The notes below the pieces were generated by a model. That model saw nothing but the letters and a program-made list of their open reading frames with translations. It made no database searches and was not told the origin of the DNA. The translations under genes were made by a program, and so were the position numbers. From positions 3,100,001 through 3,164,000 of the forward strand of contig NZ_RKHK01000001.1 in NCBI RefSeq assembly GCF_003752405.1: a stretch of 64,000 bases of DNA, read 5' to 3'. The DNA is from Bogoriella caseilytica (GTDB lineage: Bacteria > Actinomycetota > Actinomycetes > Actinomycetales > Actinomycetaceae). How positions within the stretch are numbered: position 1 is the first letter of the stretch; each line of letters starts with the position of its first letter. Positions 35,647-44,326 of the stretch are shown here, in pieces.

Positions 35647-36443
35647 TCATCCTCGGAGCATGAACACACCCGGATCAGTCACATCGATGCGCTGGTAGAG
35701 GAACCGGTGCCGCACCGCCTGGACCTCGCTGCTTTCGGGGTCTGCGACCTCTGGGATCACCTGCCAGGGCCCGTCCTTGCGGAAGCCCGGCAATAGGTGG
35801 GCGTCCACGATGGTCCCTGGCGGGAACATATGCGTGTCGGTCGTCTTCTTCGCCACCAATAACAACGGGATCGGCCCGTCCTCGACCGCCCGCGCTGCCT
35901 CCTTCGGAAGATGCTGTCGCTGCGCCCGCAACGTCCACGGCTCCATCTCCCCCTCTGGCCCCCAGGCCGGGTACGCCCGACGCGGATCGACCCGCACCAG
36001 CACCCCGGCTCGCGACACCTCCACCAGCCGCGCGCCACCTCAGCAGCAGCGTGCGCGTCCATTGGGGCGAACCGGTTCTTGAAGTTCAACGGCTCCGGGC
36101 GCATCGACGCCGCCAAGGCGCCAGCGGCCTACTTCAACGTCTCGACCGAAACCTCCGCGCCCCGGACGGCCTCGTCGTTCTCGACCAGCACCTCGACCAC
36201 CGGCGCCACCCCCGCCGCCCGCAGCTCCACGAGCTTGTCGCGGGCCTCCCGATCAACCCTGGGCAGCGACTCCGGACGCGCCAAATGATCCAAGTCCCCG
36301 TGGTTGGGCCGCGCCCGATACCCGACGTAGAACACCGTCCCCCGAGCATGATTCGTCGGCCCCGTCGTCGGATCGATCAACAGGTACAGCCGCCACACCG
36401 GACGCCCCTGGGCCACTCCCCCACCATGTCTAGACGCCGCCAC
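35647..36443 (-). pseudogene. GIY-YIG (LEM-3-like) nuclease gene with stop and frameshift
   Basis: Three pieces line up as one protein. Piece 1 (36443-36129): VWRLYLLIDPTTGP and GTVFYVGYRARPNHGDLDHL give the GIY-YIG core, then AEVSVETLK and a TAG at 36129-36131. Piece 2 continues in the same frame: ASMRPEPLNFKNRFAPMDAH to about 36040. Piece 3 is in another frame (GTG 36024 onward): RLVEVSRAGVLVRVDPRRAY, then VEDGPIPLLLVAKKTTDTHM and GFRKDGPWQVIPEV. The C-terminal part resembles LEM-3-like GIY-YIG proteins from memory. A one-base loss near 36038 explains the shift. A 125-aa fragment could still be made from 36024. Confidence 0.65.
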
Positions 36444-36655
36444 CCGCCCAACCTACGAACCCAGCCGCACCTCGGCCCGTGGGCGCGCCGTGATCGTCTA
36501 CACGCCCGTGTGGGGGGTAAGCGATGGTCGGGGTAGCCGTACTGATCTTCGACCTTCGTGACGATGAAATCCCCGACCTCCGACGTGAAGTTCCCTCGCC
36601 GCCGCTCGTGTTCAGCATTTTCGCGTGCGCGCCGCTGACCATCCGCCCACGCCGC

Positions 36656-36937
36656 CTAGACCCGAGCCTCAGCCTCCCGGCGCTGCCCGGGGGTGAGGCC
36701 GTCGAGCCACCGGGTGAGCCAGTCCCGCAACAACAGCGCCTCGTGCGCCTCCAGTTCAAGGTCATAGACGACCCCGCGTTGGCTCCTGTGCTCCTTGCGC
36801 GAGTCCAGGTTCGTCCAGGACGCCAACCGCATCCTCCCCGCGCCTTCTGGGCGCGCCTCGACGCCCTGCATACCGGCTCCCGCCACTGCACGGTCCATCA
36901 CGAGCTTCTCGTCAGTCGCGTACTGCACATAGATCAT
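36656..36937 (-). CDS. Small hypothetical protein, possibly truncated by a stop
   Basis: 93 aa from ATG 36937 (MIYVQYATDEKLVMDRAVAG), with a Gly/Ala/Arg N-terminal part and a helical C-terminus (DLELEAHEALLLRDWLTRWL). The frame stays open past the TAG at 36656-36658, reading AAWADGQRRARENAEHERRR and GNFTSEVGDFIVTKVEDQYG, so this may be another gene cut by a nonsense change. Upstream AGAGAGGGGTAGGGGG could be its ribosome binding site. No family recognised. Confidence 0.5.
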   Translation of the reverse strand: MIYVQYATDEKLVMDRAVAGAGMQGVEARPEGAGRMRLASWTNLDSRKEHRSQRGVVYDLELEAHEALLLRDWLTRWLDGLTPGQRREAEARV

Positions 36938-37162
36938 CCGAACCCCCTACCCCTCTCTCCTGCTCGTTCCCTGCCTGTACAGAGGACGGTAGAGGCGGCC
37001 ACCAACATCCGGGGTGTCTACACGCGCCCCGGTGCTGTCCCGTTCGGGACGGCGTGCCCTGGAAGATCGTGGCCCGGATCACGTATAGCCTCCTTGTGAT
37101 CGACCAACGCAAGGGCGCCACCTGGGGGCGTGGCCGAGACGGCATGGGAGGACGTTGCCGAG

Positions 37163-38023
37163 ATGAGCCATGCCCTGTCACTGGCGGCCGCCCTGGAGCG
37201 GTTGGACAAGGAAGCGCTGCGGCACCAGAAGCTCGCCCTGCGATTCCTGACAGCATCACTCGTGTGCGGGGCCCTGGCCGGGTTCGTTGCTCTGGCTGGT
37301 CAGCCGTGGCTCATCCTCGCCTGCCTCCTGGCGCTCGGAGCGATGGCCGGGAATCTGATCGCCACGCGGAAGAAGTGGCGCAGACGGTGGCACTCCACCC
37401 GCACCCTCCACGAACTGCTGCTCTCAGAACGGTGGCGCTTCGCCGCCCGCGTCACCCCCTACGAGGACGACGACGCCCCCGCAGGGTTCCAGGACAGGCT
37501 CGACACCCTCACCGCAGAGACCGGCCACACTGCTCGCATTGACGAGGAGACCCGCGCCCTGCGGCAGCAAGAACCGAACACTCTGCTGAAGACCTACCTG
37601 CGGGAGCGGATCGAGGACCAGAAGGACTACTTCACCAACCGGTCCCGCTTGTACTTCCGCCGCGCACGCTGGCTCCGGAGACTCGTCAGCCTCCTCTATG
37701 TCGTCGTCGGTGGCGTCGCTGTAGCCGAGGTGGCTGGTGTGTTCGATCAGCATGCGCTCGGGCCGACGGTCGCCGTGGTGACCTCGTTGCAGGTGTGGGC
37801 TGGGGCACGGGAATGGGGCCGCACCGCCCGGGTCTACTCGGGATACGCGCGTCAGCTCGAAGACCTCGCCACCGAAGCCCGCCAACTGGGCGACAACGCC
37901 GTGTCAGAGCTGCGCGGCATAGTGGCACGCACCGAGAACATCCTGGCTGACGAGACCACCCGGTGGCTCGCGCTGAACGACTTCGAACTATTCGACAAGC
38001 ACTACGGCACCCACACCGGGTGA
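37163..38023 (+). CDS. Double SLATT-domain (DUF4231-like) membrane effector
   Basis: About 286 aa. Two hydrophobic helix pairs: an N-terminal pair (FLTASLVCGALAGFVALAGQ, LILACLLALGAMAGNLIATR) and a second pair (LVSLLYVVVGGVAVAEVAGV plus LGPTVAVVTSLQVWA). The second follows YFRRARWLRRL and precedes the helical VYSGYARQLEDLATEARQLG. This is the arrangement of SMODS/SLOG-associated 2-TM effectors (SLATT_3 plus SLATT_1), thought to form pores in nucleotide-signalled conflict systems. Start ATG 37163 after GGGAGGA; an in-frame GTG at 37130 is possible. It lies 16 bases ahead of the TIR-methylase gene, so both are likely one transcript. Confidence 0.72.
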   Translation: MSHALSLAAALERLDKEALRHQKLALRFLTASLVCGALAGFVALAGQPWLILACLLALGAMAGNLIATRKKWRRRWHSTRTLHELLLSERWRFAARVTPYEDDDAPAGFQDRLDTLTAETGHTARIDEETRALRQQEPNTLLKTYLRERIEDQKDYFTNRSRLYFRRARWLRRLVSLLYVVVGGVAVAEVAGVFDQHALGPTVAVVTSLQVWAGAREWGRTARVYSGYARQLEDLATEARQLGDNAVSELRGIVARTENILADETTRWLALNDFELFDKHYGTHTG

Positions 38024-38039
38024 GGAAGGGCCCAACACC

Positions 38040-41000
38040 ATGGCTCAGGGACGAGGGGAACTAGACCCGATCAAGGTCTTCGTGTCCTACAAGAAGCACG
38101 ACGACCCCGAACGCAAGGACGGGGCCGGACGTGCCTTCCTGGACGACCTCGCCCACGAGATCGAACAGCGCGCCACCGACACCGGAGTACCCGTCGAACT
38201 CTGGTACGACCGGCAGCTCGCCGTGGGCGAGCGCTGGGACGACGAGATCAAGACCCGGCTCCGCGAGGCCGACCTCTACGTGGCGGTCTACTCACCCGGG
38301 TTCTTCGACAACAACGGTTACATCGCCCGTCACGAACTCCCCGTCATGGTCCGCGCCGCCCGCGACCGGCGCCCCGGTACCCCAGCGCGTGTCCTGACCA
38401 TCTCTCGCAAAGACGTCCGTCCCGAGGACATCCCTGACACCTACAGGGAGTTGTCCGACCTCCAGGCTGCTAACGAAGGCCGCCCCGTCGAAGCCGAAGA
38501 CCCCGACACGCAGGCGCGGATCGTCCAGGAGTTCGCCCGCAGCGTTCTCGCCTTAGCTCAGCGCCACTACGACGCCCGTCGCACCACCCAGGCTCGTCCC
38601 GTCATCGAGGACTATCGCCACCAGGTCACCTCACACCTACACGACATAGAGATGGACGAGCGGACCTCTCCCGAGGACCCGCTCAAAGCCCCCGTCAAGA
38701 CGCTCATCGAGAACGTCGCCGCTCTCCTGCCACGAGTGGAAGCGAACGTCTCCTTCGAAGCCCGGACCACCAGCGATGATGACGTCAGTGGTGTACGCCT
38801 TGACCTCTCGGTAAAGAACACCCGGGGACTGCTGATCGGGCACGTCGAGCTGAAGAGCCCCCGCAAGAGCGCCGACCCTACCGACCGCAAAGGCTGGAGC
38901 ACCCACGACCGACAGCAGTGGGAGCAGCTCGCAGGCCATCCGAACCTGATCTACAGCAACGGGCTCGAACTCGTACACCTCCAGCGTGGCTACAAGCGAG
39001 CCGAGGTTGCTCTCGATCCCGAGAAGTCCCTCTCCGATGCGCAGGCTGCTGAACTGGTCGAACTCATCGGCGCCTTCCTCCGAGAGACCCCCACAGCACC
39101 CCGCTCCCCACGCGCCCTGGCCGACCGACTCGCACCCCTGACTCGACTGCTACGCGACAAAGTCGTTGCACACCTCAAAACCGTGGACGAGAGCAACGGT
39201 CGCAGCCCTCTCGCCGGAAAGTACGCAGCCTGGCAGCAGACACTCATGCCATCCGCGACGGTCGAAGACTTCGCGGACGCCTTCGCCCAGTGCTACACCT
39301 ACGCACTCCTGATCGCCCGCTTCGAAAACGCACTCTCCCTCCCTCTCGATGAGCGTCAGCTTGGTTCCGCGCTGCGCGCCAAGGGCCACGAACTTCTCGG
39401 GGACGTCCTCTCAGTCATGGTCGGCCCCCAGACCAAAGAGGTACTCTCCGGACCCCTCGGCCTCATTGAAGCCCTCGTCGCCCACGTCGATCCCGAAGCG
39501 CTCACCAAGACCCGCAACGACGGACGCCACCAAGATCCCTGGCTGTACTTCTACGAAGACTTCCTCGCCGCCTACGACCCCGCACGCCGCGAAGAAGCAG
39601 GCGTCTACTACACCCCACTACCCGTGGTCGGCGCACAGGTCCGGCTCGTTGAACACGCGCTACGCACCCGCCACGGCGTGACGTTCTCCAGTGAGAACGT
39701 CACCGTCCTCGACCCCGCCCTCGGCACCGGTACGTACTTGCTCCAGACCGCTCAGCATGTCCTTGATGCCACTACCGGAGGCTCTAACGCCCCCACCGCG
39801 ACCTCTCTCGCCAGGCGCCTTCACGGCTTCGAACTCATGGTCGGCTCATACGCTGTCGCCCACCTCCGCCTCACCCAGGCGCTGACCTCCGCTGGAGCAG
39901 ACCTCGGTAACGAAGGCGTCAAGGTCTTCCTCACCGACACCCTGACGGCTCCCTTGCTGGGTGAGAAGAACCCCGGCCAACTCGCGCTGTTATCAGACGA
40001 GGCTCAGGCCATCTCTCATGAACAGCAGCGCTCCTCTGCCGTCAAGCGACATGACACCCCCATCCGCGTCATCATCGGCAACCCGCCCTACAGCCGAGGA
40101 AGTCGCGCGGAAGGAATCGGCGGTTTGACGGATGATGCTCGACCTAACATCGTCCTCCAAGCCCATAACACCGGCGAAGGAGACAAGGCGTCGCTGCTGG
40201 AGGACTTCACAAAAGACACCCCCGGCGGACAGGTCAAGAACCTGTACAACTCGTACGTCTACTTCTGGCGCTGGGCGATCTGGAAGGCGTGCGAGCAGAG
40301 AGATGCAGGCCCGGGCATCGTCTCCTTCATCACATCCTCCTCCTTCCTACGAGGTCCAGGATTCGCGGGGATGCGCAAGCACATGCGCGAAAGGTTCGAA
40401 GAGCTGTGGATCATCGACCTCGGCGGTGAAGGACGCGGCGCCCACAAGGAAGAAAACGTCTTCGCCATCCAGACCCCAGTCGCCATCGTCACCGGTATCC
40501 AGCGCCAAGGCAGGCGCACCGGCAAGAGAGCACCAGCAACCGTGCGCTACCACCGCATCGATGGCACCGCCTCCGAGAAGCTCGCGACCCTAGACACTCT
40601 TCACGCACTCGATGAAGACGACACCACCTGGCAGATCGCTAGCAAAGAGTGGACCGCAAGCTTCATCCCCGAAGGAGCGGGCGAGTTCTTCACGTGGCCG
40701 AGCCTCCTGGACATCTTTCCCTGGCAGCACTCAGGCGCCCAGTACAAGCGCAAATGGCCCATCGCAGCCAGCCCTGAGACGTTAAGTACGCGATGGGAAG
40801 AGTTGTATCGGGCAGGGAAGCCAGATGGCGGGCTCTTCCGAGAAACCGGTGATCGCAAAGTCTCCAAGCCTGGCGTCCAAGACGTAATCACAGGTGAGAA
40901 GCTGCCTGCGTTCGATAGCGACAAGGGCAGAACCTCGATGATGAAGCCGATCCGGTACGGCTACCGCTCCTTCGACCGCCAGTGGTGTTTCCCTGATGCC

Positions 41001-41936
41001 CGCATGGCTGATCGGATGCGGCCTGAGCTGTGGCAGAGCTACTCGAACCGACAACTCTACATCACCACCTTGACCTCTACACGCCTCGGCACCGGCCCCG
41101 TCGTCACCGTCTCAGCTCATGTCCCCGACCTCGACTTCTTCCGTGGCAGCTTTGGCGCGAAGAACGTGATACCCCTCTACCGCGATTTCGAAGCCACCAC
41201 CCCCAACATCACCTCTGGACTGCTCGACACCCTCACGGCAGAACTTGGCACCACCGTCACGGCAGAAGACCTCGCCGCCTACGCCTTCGCCCTCACCGGA
41301 ACAGGCGCCTTCTACGAACGATTCAAAGAAGACCTCACCGAATCTGGCGCCCGCCTCCCCTTAACGAAAGACACCGACCTCTTCACGCGAACAGCCTCCT
41401 TCGGGCGGGGCCTCCTCGCCCTAGCGACCTTCGGTGAACGCTTCCGCACACCCAACCGGTACGGCGCTGTTGAGCCCTGGACTATCCACGGCCAGGCCAC
41501 CCTAGCCGTCGCCACCCCGCCCAACCCCGAGGCGTACCCCGAACGGTTCTCATACGACGACTCTCGCCGCGTCCTGAAGGTTGGTGACGGCGAGTTCCAC
41601 AGCGTCGCACCCGAAGTGTGGAACTACCAGGTCTCGGGCATGCCCGTGGTCAAGTCGTGGCTTGGCTACCGGATGAAGAACCCCGCCGGAAAGTCCAGCT
41701 CCCCGCTGGACAAGATCCAGGCCGAGCGGTGGGAGTTCGACCTCGAACTCCTCGAACTTCTCCGCACCCTCGAACAGATGCTCGCCGCCGAGCAGGAGGC
41801 CGCTTCCCTCCTCGACCAGATCACAGCCAGCGACCTGTTCACCGTTGCGGAGCTGCCCGAACCAGCCGACTGGGAAAGGAAGCCCCGCAAGAAGACCTAT
41901 CGCCCCGTCGAGGCACAGGACAGGTTCGACCTGTGA
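38040..41936 (+). CDS. TIR - PD-(D/E)xK nuclease - N6-adenine methylase - specificity-domain fusion
   Basis: 1298 aa. Residues 11-110: TIR domain (IKVFVSYKKHDD; VELWYDRQLAVGERWDDEI; YVAVYSPGFF; putative catalytic Glu99 in YIARHEL). About 215-320: PD-(D/E)xK-like domain with Asp255 (VRLDLSV) and Glu270-x-Lys272 (HVELKSP). About 500-860: class I adenine methylase with YYTP (523-526), SAM motif DPALGTGT (558-565) and catalytic NPPY (681-684). About 860-1298: a specificity (target-recognition) region ending in a coiled coil (LLELLRTLEQMLAAEQEAAS). This resembles type IIG/type ISP restriction-modification enzymes but lacks a helicase and adds a TIR at the front. The TIR suggests NAD cleavage or nucleotide signalling triggered by DNA sensing (inference). 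Confidence 0.85.
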   Translation: MAQGRGELDPIKVFVSYKKHDDPERKDGAGRAFLDDLAHEIEQRATDTGVPVELWYDRQLAVGERWDDEIKTRLREADLYVAVYSPGFFDNNGYIARHELPVMVRAARDRRPGTPARVLTISRKDVRPEDIPDTYRELSDLQAANEGRPVEAEDPDTQARIVQEFARSVLALAQRHYDARRTTQARPVIEDYRHQVTSHLHDIEMDERTSPEDPLKAPVKTLIENVAALLPRVEANVSFEARTTSDDDVSGVRLDLSVKNTRGLLIGHVELKSPRKSADPTDRKGWSTHDRQQWEQLAGHPNLIYSNGLELVHLQRGYKRAEVALDPEKSLSDAQAAELVELIGAFLRETPTAPRSPRALADRLAPLTRLLRDKVVAHLKTVDESNGRSPLAGKYAAWQQTLMPSATVEDFADAFAQCYTYALLIARFENALSLPLDERQLGSALRAKGHELLGDVLSVMVGPQTKEVLSGPLGLIEALVAHVDPEALTKTRNDGRHQDPWLYFYEDFLAAYDPARREEAGVYYTPLPVVGAQVRLVEHALRTRHGVTFSSENVTVLDPALGTGTYLLQTAQHVLDATTGGSNAPTATSLARRLHGFELMVGSYAVAHLRLTQALTSAGADLGNEGVKVFLTDTLTAPLLGEKNPGQLALLSDEAQAISHEQQRSSAVKRHDTPIRVIIGNPPYSRGSRAEGIGGLTDDARPNIVLQAHNTGEGDKASLLEDFTKDTPGGQVKNLYNSYVYFWRWAIWKACEQRDAGPGIVSFITSSSFLRGPGFAGMRKHMRERFEELWIIDLGGEGRGAHKEENVFAIQTPVAIVTGIQRQGRRTGKRAPATVRYHRIDGTASEKLATLDTLHALDEDDTTWQIASKEWTASFIPEGAGEFFTWPSLLDIFPWQHSGAQYKRKWPIAASPETLSTRWEELYRAGKPDGGLFRETGDRKVSKPGVQDVITGEKLPAFDSDKGRTSMMKPIRYGYRSFDRQWCFPDARMADRMRPELWQSYSNRQLYITTLTSTRLGTGPVVTVSAHVPDLDFFRGSFGAKNVIPLYRDFEATTPNITSGLLDTLTAELGTTVTAEDLAAYAFALTGTGAFYERFKEDLTESGARLPLTKDTDLFTRTASFGRGLLALATFGERFRTPNRYGAVEPWTIHGQATLAVATPPNPEAYPERFSYDDSRRVLKVGDGEFHSVAPEVWNYQVSGMPVVKSWLGYRMKNPAGKSSSPLDKIQAERWEFDLELLELLRTLEQMLAAEQEAASLLDQITASDLFTVAELPEPADWERKPRKKTYRPVEAQDRFDL

Positions 41937-42361
41937 CCGCCCCCGATCACCTGACGGCCAAACGCGCCCGAGATTGGGTATCTGCCGGGGACACCTACGT
42001 CCCTACAGGCGAGGTCGTCCATGCTGAGCAACTCACGGAAGAGACCTCATGGGCCACCTCCTCCGGCGCCACTCTGCGAGGCGAGGCCGGAGACTGGCAG
42101 GTCAACGACAGCCACGGCGGGACGTGGACAGTCGATAAGGACGTCTTCAAAGCCACCTACGAACCCCTTGGAGACGGGAGGTTCCGTAAGACGGCGCCGG
42201 TGCGCGCCCGCCGCCTAGAGCACCCCGCACAACTGGAAACCCTCGAAGGGGTGGACACCTTGGGCGCGGGCGACTGGATTGTCATGAACGAGACCGGTGA
42301 GTGTTGGGGTATGCCTGACAACACCTTCCACACCCGGTACCGGAAGACGGATGATGACTGA
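41933..42361 (+). CDS. Tandem PGDYG-like small protein
   Basis: 142 aa. Two repeats of a small beta unit resembling the PGDYG domain: AGDWQVNDSHGGTWTVDKDV with FKATYEPL, and GAGDWIVMNETGECWGMPDN with FHTRYRK. Such units occur in proteins of unknown function next to enzymes. GTG 41933 overlaps the methylase stop (GTGA), so it is coupled to the TIR-methylase and probably works with it. Assignment rests on motif spacing. Confidence 0.62.
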   Translation: MTAPDHLTAKRARDWVSAGDTYVPTGEVVHAEQLTEETSWATSSGATLRGEAGDWQVNDSHGGTWTVDKDVFKATYEPLGDGRFRKTAPVRARRLEHPAQLETLEGVDTLGAGDWIVMNETGECWGMPDNTFHTRYRKTDDD

Positions 42362-43046
42362 CGACACCTGGCTCGGGTTCACAGAAGTGCAGTGGACAGG
42401 TCTCTACACCTTCTTCACCGGAGGGCTCTTACTTGTCGCAGTAGTCGCCGCCTTGGTCGCGTGGGCGCAAGTCAGTGCGATGCGCGAGCAGCGTGCGGAA
42501 GCGAGGCGTGCAGCCCAAGAGGCGTCGCGTCCCTACGTGATCGTGACTACGGAGCCCACACGGGTAGACCGGCATCTGTTTGATCTGGTGGTGAAGAACA
42601 TCGGACGGCGGCCAGCCCACGACGTGCGAGTGAAGCTTGATCCGAAGCCAGTGCGCGCGGACGAACGCGGCGGTGCGGTGATCGGAGACGTCAAGATGTT
42701 GAACGAGCCCATCGCCATGATCGCGCCAGGCCAGGAGCTACGAACATTCTTTGACAACTCGATAGAGCGTGAGGAAAGAAGGGGTGAGCTCCCTACGAGC
42801 CATCGCGTTCACGTGACGTACAGCGACAGCTCCAAGGAGGTCTACGACGAGGAGTCGGTCCTCGATCTCGATGCACTCAGAGACACGATGTTCGCCAAAG
42901 AGATGACCGTCCACCATCTCGCGAAGAAGCTGGAGAAGACGAACCAGCTTCTCGCTCGTTCTCCGGTCATCAACCCACGTAGCGCCCTGTCGGTAGACGC
43001 GACACTGTACGCGCCCCCGTTCGAGGACGACGAGGACCAGGAGTAG
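42351..43046 (+). CDS. Single-pass membrane protein of the island
   Basis: 231 aa. One N-terminal helix (LYTFFTGGLLLVAVVAALVA), then a coiled segment (MREQRAEARRAAQEASRPYV) and an Ig-like beta domain (VKNIGRRPAHDVRVKLDPKP; HVTYSDSSKEVYDEE). Proteins of this shape are common in actinobacterial accessory regions; the function is unknown. The start overlaps the preceding gene by 11 bases (ATG 42351 or 42354), implying a single transcript. Confidence 0.72.
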   Translation: MMTDDTWLGFTEVQWTGLYTFFTGGLLLVAVVAALVAWAQVSAMREQRAEARRAAQEASRPYVIVTTEPTRVDRHLFDLVVKNIGRRPAHDVRVKLDPKPVRADERGGAVIGDVKMLNEPIAMIAPGQELRTFFDNSIEREERRGELPTSHRVHVTYSDSSKEVYDEESVLDLDALRDTMFAKEMTVHHLAKKLEKTNQLLARSPVINPRSALSVDATLYAPPFEDDEDQE

Positions 43047-43051
43047 GCGTC

Positions 43052-44326
43052 TTGTTCACCCCGATCCACCGCGTTCTCGGTCAGGCACCAGGTCCGCTCG
43101 ACTCCGCCCTCATCGACAGGGCTATCGAGCAGCGGGTTGAGGAGGCCACGGACCTGGAGTTCAAGGCCGAGGTCTACCCAGCCCAGAACCAGGTGTGGCG
43201 GGCAGAGGCGGCAAAGGACATTGCCGCGATGGCCAACGCAGGTGGCGGCTGGTTCCTCTTCGGCATTACCGACGATGATGACGAAGCGGCTTCCGCTCCA
43301 GGAGTGTCATGGAGTGACGGGGAGGCTCAGCGGCTCCGGGACGTTGCCTACAACCTCATCGCGCCGCCCGTCGTAGGTGTCGAGTTCCACCCCATCCCCC
43401 GGGGCGGCGCTGATCCGGTGGTGGCGATGCGGATCCCGTCAACGTCGGAGCGTCCTCACTTCGCGCGGTCAAAGAAGGTTGAGGAAGGGCTCGTGGCGCC
43501 GCTGCGGAACGGGCCGCATACGGTCTTCATGTCCGAAGCGCAGATCGCGGACCAGTACCGGCAGCGCTTCCAGCGTGCTCGTGAGCGCCGCGAGGAACTG
43601 GAAGAGGCGTACCGGGCCACGGCTGACTGGTTGGACCGTGAGAACGGCGTCTGTCTGGTCTTCGAGGCAATCCCCCGCGAGTACCGCTCCGGACAACGTC
43701 TCGCTGAGATCGCTGCGTCTGCCGTCTACGCGAAACGCCCCCTTCGGCTCCTCCTTCGGGGTGACTACGCCACTCAGAGCGGGCATCCTGCTGAGGTCCA
43801 TCGAGGCCTGCGGGGATGGGTGCTGCGGTTACGAACGAACAACGTGATGCCGCCCTATCGGATAGGGCTGCACGACGACGGCGCCATGTCGTCCTGTCAT
43901 CGCCTCAGCGGCCTGGCCGACCACCAGGGTGATTCGGAGGTAGCCCCGCGCGGTGAGCGTGACCAGTGTCTATCCACCGATGTTGAGTACTACCTGGCAC
44001 AGAACATCGCCGTACTGCGCAACCTCGCAGAGCACCTGAACGTCACTGGCGGCTATAGCCTGCGTGTCGGGCTCGTAGGTCCTGACGGAGCGCCGATCAT
44101 GGTCCGAGACAGCATCCCCGGTTTCGCGAGCCTTGTGCCCGAGGACCAGCGTGAGTGGGTGAAGAACTTCCGCCCCCTCACGGTCGAGTTCGACCCGCTA
44201 GCCGCCGAGGGACAGCTTCTCGCTCAGACGCGAACGTTGGCGGCGGACCTCATCAACCAAAGCGGCGCCCAGCATTTGAAGGCACTCCTGCCACTTGACG
44301 AGTCCGACACGCCGGTGACGTCTTGA
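43052..44326 (+). CDS. AlbA_2 (Schlafen-like) nucleic-acid-binding protein
   Basis: 424 aa. N-terminal AlbA_2 domain: EATDLEFKAEVYPAQNQVWR, then AEAAKDIAAMANAGGGWFLF and GIT, the standard ExxxLEFK ... ANxxGG pattern. The rest is less clear (YRIGLHDDGAMSSCHRLSGL; LRVGLVGPDGAPIMV) with no helicase motif. AlbA_2 proteins include regulators and Schlafen-type RNA-cleaving immune factors. Start TTG 43052, five bases after the previous stop; its own stop overlaps the next gene. Confidence 0.8.
   Translation: MFTPIHRVLGQAPGPLDSALIDRAIEQRVEEATDLEFKAEVYPAQNQVWRAEAAKDIAAMANAGGGWFLFGITDDDDEAASAPGVSWSDGEAQRLRDVAYNLIAPPVVGVEFHPIPRGGADPVVAMRIPSTSERPHFARSKKVEEGLVAPLRNGPHTVFMSEAQIADQYRQRFQRARERREELEEAYRATADWLDRENGVCLVFEAIPREYRSGQRLAEIAASAVYAKRPLRLLLRGDYATQSGHPAEVHRGLRGWVLRLRTNNVMPPYRIGLHDDGAMSSCHRLSGLADHQGDSEVAPRGERDQCLSTDVEYYLAQNIAVLRNLAEHLNVTGGYSLRVGLVGPDGAPIMVRDSIPGFASLVPEDQREWVKNFRPLTVEFDPLAAEGQLLAQTRTLAADLINQSGAQHLKALLPLDESDTPVTS

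Noticed and set aside
36430-36655. Continuation of the 93-aa gene past its TAG as a separate gene
   Set aside because: No start codon or ribosome binding site; kept only as a hint that the TAG may be a mutation.
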